A stretch of 64,000 nucleotides of DNA from Streptomyces varsoviensis (lineage in GTDB: Bacteria > Actinomycetota > Actinomycetes > Streptomycetales > Streptomycetaceae), in contig NZ_JOBF01000004.1 in NCBI RefSeq assembly GCF_000718635.1, positions 1 through 64,000 on the forward strand. Reading direction: 5' to 3'. This document shows positions 36,563 to 46,374 of the stretch, piece by piece. The translations under genes and the position numbers were made by a program. The first letter of the stretch is position 1, and each line of letters begins with the position of its first letter. A model generated the notes under the pieces. The model worked only from the letters and a program-made list of their open reading frames with translations, searched no databases and had not been told where the DNA came from.

Positions 36563-39247
36563 ATGAGCGAGCACCGTCGCAAGCCGCCGCAGCCGCAAGG
36601 CGGCGGCCGAGCCGCGGCCCGGCGTGGGGGCGGACAGTCGTCCGGCCGCCGCGCCGCACCACCACGCAACAGTTCCACCGGCTCCGACGCCACAGCGAGC
36701 AACGCGTCGGCCGGCGCATCGAGCGGCGACGCTCCCGCATACGGCGGCCGGGCCGCCGCCCGGCGCGCGGCCCAGCGCGGCGGCCGCAGACGCTCGGGTT
36801 CGGAGTCCGTGGGCGGCGGTTCGGGCCGTGGCGGCGGCCGTCGGGGCGGCGGCGCGGCCGGCGGCGGGCGGGGCCGCGGCCGCGGTGGCGACAGCGGGCC
36901 CGTGAAGAAGCGCTTCATCGACTACCCGCGGGCGGGCAAGTACGGGTTCCGGCGCTGGGTGCCGTCCTGGAAGCTGGTCACCGCCTCCTGCCTGGGGTTC
37001 ATGGGCCTCATGGTGGGCGCGGTGGGCATAGCGCTGCTGATGGTGGACATCCCGACGGCGCAGGCCGCGTCGAAGGTCCAGAAGAACGTCTACTACTGGG
37101 CCGACGGCAAGACGATGGTGGTCGCGGGCGGCGGTGAGCTGAACCGGCAGATCGTGCCGCTCTCGCAGATCCCCCAGTCCATGCAGAACGCCGTGATCGC
37201 CGCGGAGAACGCCTCGTTCGAGAGCGACTCGGGCGTCGACCCGATGGGCATCGCGCGCGCGGTCCTGAAGATGGCCCAGGGCGGCGAGACGCAGAGCGGA
37301 TCGACCATCACCCAGCAGTTCGTGAAGAACACCTACCTGAACCAGGAGCAGACGCTCCAGCGCAAGGCCACCGAGCTGCTGATCTCCATCAAGGTGGGGC
37401 TGCGGACGAGCAAGGACGACATCCTCGCCGGGTATCTGAACACCGCCTATTACGGGCGCGGCGCGTACGGCATCCAGGCCGCGGCGCGCGCGTACTACAA
37501 CAAGGACTGCTCGGACCTGACGCCGACCGAGAGCGCGTACCTCGCGGCGACGCTGAACGGCCCGAACCTGTACGACCCGTGGGGCGGCCAGGGGCCGGCG
37601 GCGACGCCCGAGAAGAACACCAAGCGGGCCGTCGAACGCTGGCAGTTCGCGCTCAGGCGCGAGGTCGAGACCAAGCGGATGAAGCCCGAGGAGCGCCAGA
37701 AGTGGCTGGCGAAGGGCTTCCCGAAGCCGCAGCGGCCCAAGCCGGCGACGAACCGGGCCGGGCAGATCGGCTATCTCACGGACCTCGCCGACGCCTACAT
37801 CGTCGCGCACAGCAAGGGCAAGATCACCAAGGCCCAGTTGGACAAGGGCGGTTACCAGATCCACACCACCTTCCAGCGGGACAAGGTGGATACGCTGGCG
37901 AAGTCCGTCGAGGACGTACGCAAGGCGAACATCAAGCCCAAGGAACGCAAGGTCGACGAGCACGTGCAGTTCGGCGGGGCGTCCGTGGAGCCGGGCACGG
38001 GCAAGATCATCGCGATCTACGGCGGTGAGGACGCGCTGAAGCACTACACCAACAACGCCGACGACACCGGCGTCCAGGTCGGTTCGACGTTCAAGCCGTT
38101 CGTGCTGGCGGCGGCCATGGAGCACGGCAAGCGCAATCCGGGCCGATCCGCCGACCAGGGCGACGACGAGCGCACCCCCGTCTCGCCGGAGAGCGTCTAC
38201 GACGGCGACAACGAGGTGACGCTGCGCGACTTCAACGGGCAGATCTGGCACGACAAGGACGGGTCGGAGTGGCGCCAGAAGAACGACGGCGGTGAGAACA
38301 GGGGGCCCATCAGCCTCCGGACCGCGATGCAGTTCTCGGTGAACACGCCCTACATCCAGCTCGGCATGGACGTCGGCACCGACGTCGTCCGCCAGGAGGC
38401 GATCAAGGCGGGGCTCTCCAAGGGCCAGCTCGCCTCGCTCTCCCCCACCTTCTCCCTCGGCACGTCGGCGCCGAGCGCGATCCGGCTCGCCGGCGCGTAC
38501 GGCACCTTCGCGGCCAAGGGCAAGCAGGCCGAGCCGTACTCGGTCGAGAAGGTCGAGAAGGACGGCACGGCCGTGTACAAGCACGAGGAGGAGACGACGC
38601 AGGCGTTCGACGCGAACATCGCGAACAACGTCACCGATGTGCTGCGCAACGTCGTCGAGCACGGCACCGGCACCTCGGCGAAGCTCGACGGCCGGCCGGC
38701 GGCGGGCAAGACCGGTACGACCGACGAGAACCGCTCGGCCTGGTTCGCGGGCTACACCCCGCAGCTCTCCACGGCCATCGGCATGTTCCGCGTCGACCCC
38801 AACGCGAAGAACCAGGAGTTCCTGTCCATGCGCGGCGTGGGCGGCCAGAAGACCATCCACGGCGCGTCGTACCCGGCGGAGATCTGGGCCGACTACATGA
38901 ACAAGGCGCTGAAGGGCAAGCCCGTCGAGGACTTCGACAAGCCGCAGCCGATCGGCAAGAAGATCTTCGGTGATGGCGCCAGCCCGACCCCGTCGTCCAC
39001 CCCGACGACGAAGCCGACGCCGACCCATACGCCCACCCACTCGCCGACGCCGAGCACGCCGACGACGCCGACCCACACGCCCACCCACTCCCCGACGCCG
39101 ACCCATACCTGCGGCCCGCTGGACTTGCCGTGCAAGGGCAACGGGGACGGAAACGGCGACGGGAACGGGCCCGGAGACACGTCCGGACCCGGCGGCCATC
39201 CCACCGCGACGATGTCGCCGTCCAAACCGGGCAGCATCTTCGACTAG
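36563..39247 (+). CDS. Class A penicillin-binding protein (transglycosylase/transpeptidase)
   Basis: 894 residues from ATG 36563 with GAGGAG upstream. Residues 1-115 are Arg/Gly/Ala-rich, basic and cytoplasmic. One transmembrane helix is at about 138-160. The GT51 transglycosylase domain starts near 195, with catalytic Glu in AAENASFESDSGVD (about 213-226) and SGSTITQQFVKN (about 245-256). The transpeptidase motifs are SxxK STFK (508-511), SxN SVN (592-594) and KTGT (716-719). The tail (about 800-894) is rich in Thr-Pro-His repeats (PTPTHTPTH), wall-spanning by inference. It polymerises and cross-links peptidoglycan. GT87, an Ala-racemase-fold protein and FemX follow as neighbours. Confidence 0.95.
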   Translation: MSEHRRKPPQPQGGGRAAARRGGGQSSGRRAAPPRNSSTGSDATASNASAGASSGDAPAYGGRAAARRAAQRGGRRRSGSESVGGGSGRGGGRRGGGAAGGGRGRGRGGDSGPVKKRFIDYPRAGKYGFRRWVPSWKLVTASCLGFMGLMVGAVGIALLMVDIPTAQAASKVQKNVYYWADGKTMVVAGGGELNRQIVPLSQIPQSMQNAVIAAENASFESDSGVDPMGIARAVLKMAQGGETQSGSTITQQFVKNTYLNQEQTLQRKATELLISIKVGLRTSKDDILAGYLNTAYYGRGAYGIQAAARAYYNKDCSDLTPTESAYLAATLNGPNLYDPWGGQGPAATPEKNTKRAVERWQFALRREVETKRMKPEERQKWLAKGFPKPQRPKPATNRAGQIGYLTDLADAYIVAHSKGKITKAQLDKGGYQIHTTFQRDKVDTLAKSVEDVRKANIKPKERKVDEHVQFGGASVEPGTGKIIAIYGGEDALKHYTNNADDTGVQVGSTFKPFVLAAAMEHGKRNPGRSADQGDDERTPVSPESVYDGDNEVTLRDFNGQIWHDKDGSEWRQKNDGGENRGPISLRTAMQFSVNTPYIQLGMDVGTDVVRQEAIKAGLSKGQLASLSPTFSLGTSAPSAIRLAGAYGTFAAKGKQAEPYSVEKVEKDGTAVYKHEEETTQAFDANIANNVTDVLRNVVEHGTGTSAKLDGRPAAGKTGTTDENRSAWFAGYTPQLSTAIGMFRVDPNAKNQEFLSMRGVGGQKTIHGASYPAEIWADYMNKALKGKPVEDFDKPQPIGKKIFGDGASPTPSSTPTTKPTPTHTPTHSPTPSTPTTPTHTPTHSPTPTHTCGPLDLPCKGNGDGNGDGNGPGDTSGPGGHPTATMSPSKPGSIFD

Positions 39248-39358
39248 CCGCGGGACCCCGGGCCGCCGCTCCGCCGGCCATGACCGATGAGGGCCGTCAC
39301 GCACCGCGCGTGGCGGCCCTCACCGCTGTCCACAGGCCCGTACGGCAGGATGGCCCGC

Positions 39359-40873
39359 ATGACGAGCGCGCGAGAGGACCAGCCCGTACGCCCCACCGCC
39401 GAGGACGAGGTGGCCGCCGCGGGCAGCGAGGTCATCGGTGGTCCGGCCGGCCGGCGCGCGGTGTTCGGCGGGGGCTGGTGGACCGCGGCGCGGATCATCA
39501 TCGCGCTGGCGATCGGGATGTTCGCGCTCGGCATGGTGCAGAAGCTGCCCTGCTACGACTCCGGCTGGTTCTTCGGCGCCACCGCGCAGTACACGCACGC
39601 CTGCTACTCCGACATCCCGCACCTCTTCAGCGGGCGCGGCTTCGACATGGGCGTCGTCCCCTACTTCGACCGCATCCCCGACTCGGTCTCCGGCGGCATG
39701 CGGTATCTGGAGTACCCGGTCCTGACGGGGCTGTTCATGGAGATCGCCTCCTGGCTGACGCCGGGCGGCGGCACGATCCAGCAGCGGGAACAGCTCTACT
39801 GGCTCGTCAACGCGGGCCTGCTGATGGTCTGCGCGGCCGTCGTCGTCACCTGCGTGGCCCGTACGCACCGCCGACGCCCCTGGGACGCCCTCCTGGTGGC
39901 CCTCTCGCCGGCCCTCGCGCTGACCGCCACCATCAACTGGGACCTGTTCGCCGTGGCCCTGCTCGCGGCCGCGATGCTCCAGTGGTCCCGCGGCCGTACG
40001 CTCGCCGCCGGCGTTCTCATCGGCCTGGCGACCGCCGCGAAGCTCTACCCGCTGCTGCTGCTCGGCCCGCTGTTCATCCTGTGCTGGCGGGCGGGCCGCT
40101 GGCGGGCCTTCGGCCGGACGGCGGCCGGCGCGGCGGTCGCCTGGCTGGTCGTGAACCTGCCGGTGATGCTCACGCACGACGCGTCGGGCTTCCACATCCG
40201 CGAGGGCTGGGCGCGGTTCTACACCTTCAGCCAGGACCGGCCCATCGACTTCGGGTCGATCTGGCTGCTCATCTCCCAGCGCACCGGCGACACGCTGGAG
40301 AACGCCAACACGTACACGGCGCTGCTGATGATCATCGGCTGCCTCGCGATAGCGGCGCTCGGCCTGTACGCGCCGCGCCGGCCGCGGCTGGCCCAGCTCG
40401 CGTTCCTGGTGGTGGCGCTGTTCGTGCTCACCAACAAGGTCTACTCGCCGCAGTACGTGCTGTGGCTGATTCCGCTCGCCGCCCTGGCCCGCCCGAAGTG
40501 GCGGGACTTCCTGATCTGGCAGGGCTGCGAGGTCATCTACTACCTGGCGATCTGGATGTACCTCGCGTACACGAGCGGCGGCGACAAGCACCAGGGGCTG
40601 CCGATGGAGGGGTACCAACTGGCCGTGGTGCTGCACCTGCTGGGGACGGCGTACCTGTGCGCGGTGGTGGTCCGCGATGTGCTGCTGCCGGAACGGGACG
40701 TGGTGCGGCAGGACGGGTCGGACGACCCGTCGGGTGGCGTTCTGGACCGGGCCCCCGACGTGTTCGTCCTCGGCGGCGCGGCCCGTACGCACGATGTCGC
40801 GCGTTTCGAGGGCCCCTACGTGCGCTGGGGCGCCGGACGGGCCGATTCCGGGCAGGTCTCACCGATCGAGTGA
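39359..40873 (+). CDS. GT87-family polyprenol-phosphate glycosyltransferase-like membrane protein
   Basis: 504 residues from ATG 39359 with AGGA eight bases upstream; two further ATGs upstream lack sites. About 10 hydrophobic helices are present, the first at about 40-60 (AARIIIALAIGMFALGMV). The long loop after it carries CYDSGWFFGATAQYTHACYSDIPHLF. The family (DUF2029/GT87) includes alpha-mannosyltransferases that use polyprenyl-phosphate mannose for lipoglycans. The exact acceptor is unknown. A DnaA-like 9-mer CTGTCCACA lies just upstream (39326-39334). A bidirectional terminator follows. Confidence 0.82.
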   Translation: MTSAREDQPVRPTAEDEVAAAGSEVIGGPAGRRAVFGGGWWTAARIIIALAIGMFALGMVQKLPCYDSGWFFGATAQYTHACYSDIPHLFSGRGFDMGVVPYFDRIPDSVSGGMRYLEYPVLTGLFMEIASWLTPGGGTIQQREQLYWLVNAGLLMVCAAVVVTCVARTHRRRPWDALLVALSPALALTATINWDLFAVALLAAAMLQWSRGRTLAAGVLIGLATAAKLYPLLLLGPLFILCWRAGRWRAFGRTAAGAAVAWLVVNLPVMLTHDASGFHIREGWARFYTFSQDRPIDFGSIWLLISQRTGDTLENANTYTALLMIIGCLAIAALGLYAPRRPRLAQLAFLVVALFVLTNKVYSPQYVLWLIPLAALARPKWRDFLIWQGCEVIYYLAIWMYLAYTSGGDKHQGLPMEGYQLAVVLHLLGTAYLCAVVVRDVLLPERDVVRQDGSDDPSGGVLDRAPDVFVLGGAARTHDVARFEGPYVRWGAGRADSGQVSPIE

Positions 40874-40961
40874 CGGTCGCCCGTCGAAGGTTGACCGGGG
40901 GGCGAGGGGCGGGGGCGGCGGTGGCGCGCAGGGTGAGACACAGAGCGAGACACAAAGAGCG

Positions 40962-41009
40962 AGGGCCCGGAGCCGCCTCTCGGAAGCAGAGGCTGCGGCT
41001 TCGGGCCCT
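40962..41009. terminator. Bidirectional terminator between GT87 and alanine racemase-like genes
   Basis: A long imperfect stem AGGGCCCG...CTCT / AGAG...CGGGCCCT between convergent genes. Confidence 0.7.
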
Positions 41010-41036
41010 TCGGCAGTGCGGTCGGCGATCGGCAGG

Positions 41037-42068
41037 TCAGCGGTCGACGAGGCGGTCGAACTGGGTCGTGGTGTGCCGCAGATGGGCCACGAGCTCGTCG
41101 CCGACCTGGGGGGCCGCGACGTCGCCGGGGACGAAGAGGATGGACACCTGCATGTGCGGCGGCTCCGCGAACCAGCGCTGCTTGCCCGCCCAGACGAAGG
41201 GCGAGAGGTTGCGGTTCATGGTCGCGAGGCCGGCCCGCGCGACCCCCTTGGCGCGCGGCATCATGCCGTGCATCGCCTTAGGGGCCTCCAGGCCGACGCC
41301 GTGCGACGTGCCGCCTGCCACGACGACCAGGTAGCCGTCGGCGGCGGCCTTCTGCTGGCGGTAGCCGAAACGTTCGCCCTTGGCGACGTGCGTGACATCG
41401 AGGACCGCGCCGCGGTACTGGGTGGCCTCGTGGTCGCCGAGCCACAGCCGGGTGCCGATCCGGGCCCGGAAGCGGGTCTGCGGGAACTGCTGCTGGAGCC
41501 GGGCGAGCTCGTCGGCCTTGAGGTGGCTGACGAACATCGTGTGCAGCGGCAGCCGGGCGTTGTGCAGCCGGTTCATCCAGCCGATGACCTCTTCGACGGC
41601 GTCGGAGCCGTCCGTACGGTCCAGCGGCAGGTGGATCGCGAACCCCTCCAGCCGTACGTCCTCGATGGCGGCGTGCAGCTTGGGCAGGTCCTCCTCGCCG
41701 ATGCCGTGGCGCTTCATGCTGCTCATGACCTCGATGACGACGCGGGCGCCGACCAGGCCGCGTACGCCCTCGACCGAGGAGACGGAGCGGATGGCGCGGT
41801 CCGGCAGCGGCACGGGCTCCTCGCCGAGCCGGAAGGGGGTGAGCACCAGCAGGTCGCCGCTGAAGAAGTCCTTGATCCGGGCGGCCTCGTAGGTCGTGCC
41901 GACGGCCAGGATGTCGGAGCCGAACGCCGCGGCCTCGTCGGCCAGCCGCTCGTGGCCGAAGCCGTAGCCGTTGCCCTTGCAGACCGGGACGATGCCCGGG
42001 AACTGCTGGAGAACGGTCTGCTGGTGTGCCCGCCAACGCGCGGTGTCGACGTAGAGCGTGAGCGCCAT
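41037..42068 (-). CDS. Alanine racemase-fold PLP protein
   Basis: 343 residues from ATG 42068. The N-terminal TIM barrel carries the PLP-Lys motif as VPVCKGNGYGFGHERLA (about 25-41), a variant of the usual VVKANAYGHG. ARVVIEVMSSMKRHGIG and VGTTYEAARI are also racemase-like. The usual C-terminal catalytic Tyr loop of true alanine racemases is not obvious, so the reaction may be amino-acid racemisation or another PLP role. It sits next to femX and a PBP, in line with supply of D-amino acids for the cell wall. The conserved position suggests a function tied to FemX. Confidence 0.8.
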   Translation of the reverse strand: MALTLYVDTARWRAHQQTVLQQFPGIVPVCKGNGYGFGHERLADEAAAFGSDILAVGTTYEAARIKDFFSGDLLVLTPFRLGEEPVPLPDRAIRSVSSVEGVRGLVGARVVIEVMSSMKRHGIGEEDLPKLHAAIEDVRLEGFAIHLPLDRTDGSDAVEEVIGWMNRLHNARLPLHTMFVSHLKADELARLQQQFPQTRFRARIGTRLWLGDHEATQYRGAVLDVTHVAKGERFGYRQQKAAADGYLVVVAGGTSHGVGLEAPKAMHGMMPRAKGVARAGLATMNRNLSPFVWAGKQRWFAEPPHMQVSILFVPGDVAAPQVGDELVAHLRHTTTQFDRLVDR

Positions 42069-42176
42069 GGCCGGTCCCGGAACCTTTCCTGTGCCTGCGG
42101 TGGAGTGTGAGGTCGTACGGACGTATGCGGTCCGCACGGGGGCGTACGGGTGTACAGGGTGTACGGGTGAGAACGG

Positions 42177-43295
42177 TCAGCGCCGCGACATGTACATGTC
42201 CAGCGCCTTGTGCAGCAGCTTGTTGAGCGGGAAGTCCCACTCGCCGAGGTATTCGGCAGCCTGCCCGCCCGTGCCGACCTTGAACTGGATCAGGCCGAAG
42301 AGATGGTCCGTCTCGTCCAGCGAGTCGCTGATGCCGCGCAGGTCGTACACGCTGGCGCCCAGCGCGTACGCGTCGCGCAGCATCCGCCACTGCATCGCGT
42401 TCGACGGCCGGACCTCGCGCTTGTGGTTGGCGGACGCGCCGTAGGAGTACCAGACGTGGCCGCCGACGATCAGCATCGTCGCGGCGGCGACGGCCTCCCC
42501 CTCGTGCACGGCGAAGTACAGCCGCATCCGGTTGGGGTCCTCGGTGTTCAGGGCGGACCACATGCGCTGGAAGTAGCCGATGGGGCGCGGCCGGAAGTGG
42601 TCGCGCTCGGCGGTGATCTCGTAGAGGTGCTGCCAGGTGGCCAGGTCGTCGTAGCCGCCCTGGACGACCTCGACGCCGGCCTTCTCGGCCTTCTTGATGT
42701 TGCGGCGCCAGAGCTGGTTGAAGCCCTTGTGCACGTCTTCGAGGGAGCGGCCCTCCAACGGCACCTGGTAGACGTAGCGCGGCTGGACGTCGCCGAAGCC
42801 CGCGCCGCCGTCCTCGCCCTGCTGCCAGCCCATGCGGCGCAGCTTGTCGGCGACCTCGAAGGCGCGCGGCTCGATGAAGCTGGCCTCGATGTCGCGCAGC
42901 CGCTTGACATCGGGGTCGGCGATGCCGGCCTTGATGGCGGTGGCGTTCCAGCGCCGGATGATGACGGGCGGGCCCATCTTCACCGAGAAGGCGCCCTTCC
43001 CCTTGAGATGCGCCAGCATCGGGCGCAGCCAGTCCTCCAGGTGCGGCGAGTACCAGTTGATGACCGGGCCCTCGGGGAGGTAGGCCAGATAGCGCTTGAT
43101 CTTGGGCAACTGGCGGTAGAGGACGAGGCCGACGCCGACCAGCTCGCCCGTCTTGTCGAACCAGCCCAGGCTCTCCGAGCGCCACTCCGCCTTGACGTCC
43201 GCCCATGCCGGAACCTGCATGTGGCTGGCCGAGGGCAGACTCTGGATGTACGCCAGATGCTGTTCTCGGCTGATGGTCCTCAGGGTCAGGCTCAT
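42177..43295 (-). CDS. femX: FemAB/FemX-type aminoacyltransferase
   Basis: 372 residues, two GNAT-like domains of the FemAB family. Typical stretches are YLPEGPVINWYSP, FNQLWRRNIKKAEKAGVEV and WYSYGASANHKREVRPSNAMQWRMLRDAYALGASVYDLRGIS. In Streptomyces the enzyme at this locus, FemX, adds the first residue (Gly) of the cross-bridge to lipid II from aminoacyl-tRNA. The length is normal. The ATG at 43295 has GAGGAG upstream. It is the first gene of the leftward pair with the racemase-fold gene (108 bp apart). Confidence 0.9.
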   Translation of the reverse strand: MSLTLRTISREQHLAYIQSLPSASHMQVPAWADVKAEWRSESLGWFDKTGELVGVGLVLYRQLPKIKRYLAYLPEGPVINWYSPHLEDWLRPMLAHLKGKGAFSVKMGPPVIIRRWNATAIKAGIADPDVKRLRDIEASFIEPRAFEVADKLRRMGWQQGEDGGAGFGDVQPRYVYQVPLEGRSLEDVHKGFNQLWRRNIKKAEKAGVEVVQGGYDDLATWQHLYEITAERDHFRPRPIGYFQRMWSALNTEDPNRMRLYFAVHEGEAVAAATMLIVGGHVWYSYGASANHKREVRPSNAMQWRMLRDAYALGASVYDLRGISDSLDETDHLFGLIQFKVGTGGQAAEYLGEWDFPLNKLLHKALDMYMSRR

Positions 43296-43678
43296 GCGGG
43301 GCGCTCCTCGGCAGGTTTGTCCCCAGGGGCGGGGCTCCGGCTCTCGCGCCGAAGCCTACTGCGACCGGGGAGCGCCCCGTTTGGGCGTATGCGGGTGGTG
43401 GCCCGGCTCACGGTGGTACGGGCTGCCGGGGCCGTCGGCCGTTACCGGTACGGGCCGGGGCCGCCGGGCCCGTACCGGGCTGCCCGTGCGGGCCTGACCT
43501 GGAGGCTCGTACCGGCTGCTCCGTAGCGGTTGCCCGTACGGCCTGACCTGGGAACCCGTGCATGCCGCTCGTACCGGCCGCGCGTACGGGACCTGGCCTG
43601 CGGCCCGTACCGGCCGCTCGTACGGGCGCGGCCCGGGAGCCCGTACGGGCGCGGCCGCGGGGGTGTGCCGGGCCGGGG
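43296..43678. repeat. Non-coding region with many GTACGG/CCGTAC motifs
   Basis: 383 bp after the femX start. From about 43420 to 43660 it is made of degenerate units around CCGTAC(C/G)GG, often separated by 15-35 bp (for example near 43470, 43525, 43590, 43620 and 43640). No gene is convincing; open frames here are low-complexity. A similar but smaller cluster sits at 46190-46370. Confidence 0.55.
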
Positions 43679-44008
43679 TCAGCCGACCACGCCGCCGAAG
43701 AGCCCGCCGTGCGCCATGCCGATGAAGAATCCCACAGCCGCCGCGCCGAGCCCGATGATCAGCAGGAACCGTTCTCCCGTGGTGGCCGAGATGAACTGGC
43801 CCCATGCGCCGGTGAGGATGCCGACCAGGCCCGTCCAGGAGCTGACCAGGTGGAGGCTGTGGAAGGCCGAGGTGATGGCGGCGATCGCGCCGAGCACCAG
43901 GGTCACGGCGGCGAGGCCGTTCTCGACGGGATGCGCCTTGCCGTCGCTGTTGATGGCGGTGCTGATGAGGGCGAGGGGGCCGTGGTTCTGCCGTGCTGCC
44001 TGTGCCAT
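43679..44008 (-). CDS. Small four-helix membrane protein, conserved next to rpsF
   Basis: 109 residues from ATG 44008 with a textbook AGGAGG eight bases upstream. It starts [19 protein letters not shown]. Three hydrophobic segments follow: about 30-47 ([17 protein letters not shown]), 53-70 and 80-100 ([19 protein letters not shown]). I do not recognise a characterised family. It lies between femX and rpsF as in other streptomycetes and diverges from rpsF. Function unknown. Confidence 0.75.
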   Translation of the reverse strand: MAQAARQNHGPLALISTAINSDGKAHPVENGLAAVTLVLGAIAAITSAFHSLHLVSSWTGLVGILTGAWGQFISATTGERFLLIIGLGAAAVGFFIGMAHGGLFGGVVG

Positions 44009-44314
44009 GAGGAACCTCCTGTAGGCAAAGCGGCGCACTGTAGCGCCGGTCACACCCGATGTGTCCAGAGTGCGTGCCTCCGCGGCCGGATTTCAACCGG
44101 AAGGCGGGGTACGGGTACGCTGGTCGGTCTGCACCGGTGTCGGACCGGTCATGTCATGGCCTTCCGGGTTCCCCTCGGCAGGCCGGCCGCACGGCCCGCC
44201 CCCTCCCAGCGTTTTTCGGCGTTGTCAGTGGGTGCCGATACCGTTGCTCACGCATCACGACCCTCCTGCCACGGAACGACCGTGGCCGCTGAGTCCAAAG
44301 GAGGTGGGTTCCAC

Positions 44315-44605
44315 ATGCGTCACTACGAGGTGATGGTCATCCTCGACCCCGATCTGGAGGAGCGCGCTGTCTCTCCCCTGATCGAGAACTTCCTCTCCGT
44401 CGTCCGCGAGGGCAACGGAAAGGTCGAGAAGGTCGACACCTGGGGCCGTCGTCGTCTCTCGTACGAGATCAACAAGAAGCCCGAGGGCATCTACTCGGTC
44501 ATCGACCTCCAGGCCGAGCCTGCGGTCGTCAAGGAACTCGACCGCCAGATGAACCTGAACGAGTCGGTTCTCCGGACCAAGGTCCTCCGTCCCGAGACCC
44601 ACTGA
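44315..44605 (+). CDS. rpsF: 30S ribosomal protein S6
   Basis: 96 residues beginning [16 protein letters not shown], standard S6. The ATG follows AAAGGAGG. It is the first gene of the conserved rpsF-ssb-rpsR-rplI operon. Confidence 0.97.
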   Translation: MRHYEVMVILDPDLEERAVSPLIENFLSVVREGNGKVEKVDTWGRRRLSYEINKKPEGIYSVIDLQAEPAVVKELDRQMNLNESVLRTKVLRPETH

Positions 44606-44713
44606 ATTCCCCAGGGGCCCCGGAACCCCCGGGACACCTGAGTTCAGCGGTAATCGGGCTGCATCACCACGAGCAGCAAGCAGCCAGCAGCACACCCGCC
44701 GAGAGGTTCACCC

Positions 44714-45304
44714 ATGGCAGGCGAGACCGTCATCACGGTCGTCGGCAATCTCGTCGACGACCCCGAGCTGCGCTTCACCCCGTCCGGTGCGGCGGTCGCG
44801 AAGTTCCGTGTCGCGTCCACTCCCCGCACCTTCGACCGCCAGACCAACGAGTGGAAGGACGGCGAGAGCCTCTTCCTCACGTGCTCGGTGTGGCGGCAGG
44901 CGGCGGAGAACGTCGCCGAGTCGCTCCAGCGCGGCATGCGTGTCGTCGTGCAGGGGCGGCTGAAGCAGCGGTCCTACGAGGACCGTGAGGGCGTCAAGCG
45001 CACGGTCTACGAGCTCGACGTCGAAGAGGTCGGCCCGAGCCTGAAGAACGCGACGGCCAAGGTCACCAAGACCACCGGCCGTGGCGGCCAGGGCGGTTAC
45101 GGCGGCGGTGGCGGCCAGCAGGGCGGCGGCTGGGGCGGCGGCCCCGGCGGCGGCCAGCAGCAGGGCGGCGGGGCTCCCGCCGACGACCCCTGGGCCACCA
45201 GTGCTCCGGCCGGCGGCCAGCAGGGCGGCGGTGGCGGCTGGGGCGGCGGCTCCGGCAACACCGGCGGCTCCGGCGGCGGCTACTCGGATGAGCCGCCCTT
45301 CTGA
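44714..45304 (+). CDS. ssb: Single-stranded DNA-binding protein
   Basis: 196 residues. The OB fold is in the first 110 ([23 protein letters not shown]...), with [40 protein letters not shown] as is typical. A Gly/Gln-rich linker of about 75 residues follows, and the acidic tip DEPPF recruits partner proteins. It lies between rpsF and rpsR, the normal actinobacterial place. Confidence 0.97.
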   Translation: MAGETVITVVGNLVDDPELRFTPSGAAVAKFRVASTPRTFDRQTNEWKDGESLFLTCSVWRQAAENVAESLQRGMRVVVQGRLKQRSYEDREGVKRTVYELDVEEVGPSLKNATAKVTKTTGRGGQGGYGGGGGQQGGGWGGGPGGGQQQGGGAPADDPWATSAPAGGQQGGGGGWGGGSGNTGGSGGGYSDEPPF

Positions 45305-45346
45305 GGGCGGCGGCAGAAAACTTCTTGATCACACAGGAGAGAGACA

Positions 45347-45583
45347 ATGGCGAAGCCGCCTCCGCGCAAGCCTAAGAAGAAGGTCTGCGCGTTCTGCAAG
45401 GACAAGACCGCTTACGTGGACTACAAGGACACGAACATGCTGCGGAAGTTCATTTCCGACCGCGGCAAGATCCGTGCCCGTCGCGTGACCGGCAACTGCA
45501 CTCAGCACCAGCGTGACGTCGCCACGGCCGTGAAGAACAGCCGTGAGATGGCGCTGCTGCCCTACACCTCGTCCGCGCGATAA
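45347..45583 (+). CDS. rpsR: 30S ribosomal protein S18 (zinc-type)
   Basis: 78 residues, [20 protein letters not shown]..., with CAFC near the N-terminus and NCTQH later, so it is a possible Cys/His zinc (C+) form. Streptomycetes usually hold a second, zinc-free S18 elsewhere, exchanged under zinc starvation (Zur). The ATG has AGGAGAG upstream. Confidence 0.95.
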   Translation: MAKPPPRKPKKKVCAFCKDKTAYVDYKDTNMLRKFISDRGKIRARRVTGNCTQHQRDVATAVKNSREMALLPYTSSAR

Positions 45584-45601
45584 GGGAAGGGTGACCGACC
45601 A

Positions 45602-46048
45602 ATGAAGATCATCCTCACCCACGAGGTCTCCGGCCTCGGCGCCGCCGGCGACGTCGTCGACGTCAAGGACGGCTACGCCCGCAACTACCTGGTCCCGCGC
45701 GGTTTCGCGATCCGCTGGACCAAGGGTGGCGAGCAGGACGTCGCGCAGATCCGCCGCGGTCGCAAGATCCGTGAGATCGCGACGATCGAGCAGGCCAACG
45801 AGGTCAAGGCGCAGCTTGAAGGCGTGAACGTGCGTCTGGCCACCCGTTCGGGTGACGCCGGCCGCCTGTTCGGCTCCGTCACCCCGGCCGACATCGCCAC
45901 GGCGATCAAGTCCGCCGGCGGTCCGGACGTCGACAAGCGCCGCATCGAGCTGGGCTCGCCGATCAAGACCCTGGGCTCGCACCAGGTGTCCGTGCGACTG
46001 CACGCCGAGGTCGCCGCCAAGGTGGCCGTCGAGGTCGTCGCCGCCTGA
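45602..46048 (+). CDS. rplI: 50S ribosomal protein L9
   Basis: 148 residues. The N-domain [34 protein letters not shown], a central helix, and a C-domain ending in [20 protein letters not shown] are standard. It starts 18 bp after rpsR. It is followed by a 20-bp tandem repeat and a terminator. Confidence 0.97.
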   Translation: MKIILTHEVSGLGAAGDVVDVKDGYARNYLVPRGFAIRWTKGGEQDVAQIRRGRKIREIATIEQANEVKAQLEGVNVRLATRSGDAGRLFGSVTPADIATAIKSAGGPDVDKRRIELGSPIKTLGSHQVSVRLHAEVAAKVAVEVVAA

Positions 46049-46050
46049 TG

Positions 46051-46130
46051 CACGGCGTTCGCGCTTGATTGATGGCGTTCGCGCCTGACTCATGGCGCTC
46101 GCGTCTGCTTCATGGCGTTCGGCTCCGCTG
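46051..46130. repeat. Four 20-bp tandem repeats after rplI
   Basis: Exact 20-bp period from 46051: each unit contains (C/G)A(C/T)GGCG(T/C)TC, with GGCGTTC or GGCGCTC at 46054, 46074, 46094 and 46114. Units differ by a few bases. They lie between the rplI stop and its terminator, so they are transcribed. Confidence 0.85.
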
Positions 46131-46140
46131 AAGCGCTACT

Positions 46141-46173
46141 GAAGGGCCACACCCCGCGGGGTGCGGCCCTTTG
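46141..46173 (+). terminator. Terminator of the rpsF-rplI operon
   Basis: A 14-bp stem AAGGGCCACACCCC/GGGGTGCGGCCCTT with one mismatch, followed by T. Confidence 0.8.
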
Positions 46174-46374
46174 GCGTTCCTTGGGGCGGGGGGCGGGCGG
46201 GGTGGTACGGGCGCGGTGGGGCCTGCGTCCGTCCGTACGGGCGTGAGCGGGGGTGGCGGCATGGCGTGGTGGGGCGTACGGAGCGTGGCCCGCGCCCCTG
46301 CCCGTACCGTGCGCGTGCCCGTACGGACGTCCGTACCCGTATTGGCGCGCGTACCGGCCCTGGAGTCCGGGCCG

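Noticed and set aside
46051..46130. Possible CRISPR array
   Set aside because: The 20-bp period has no separate spacers and no cas genes; it is a simple tandem repeat.
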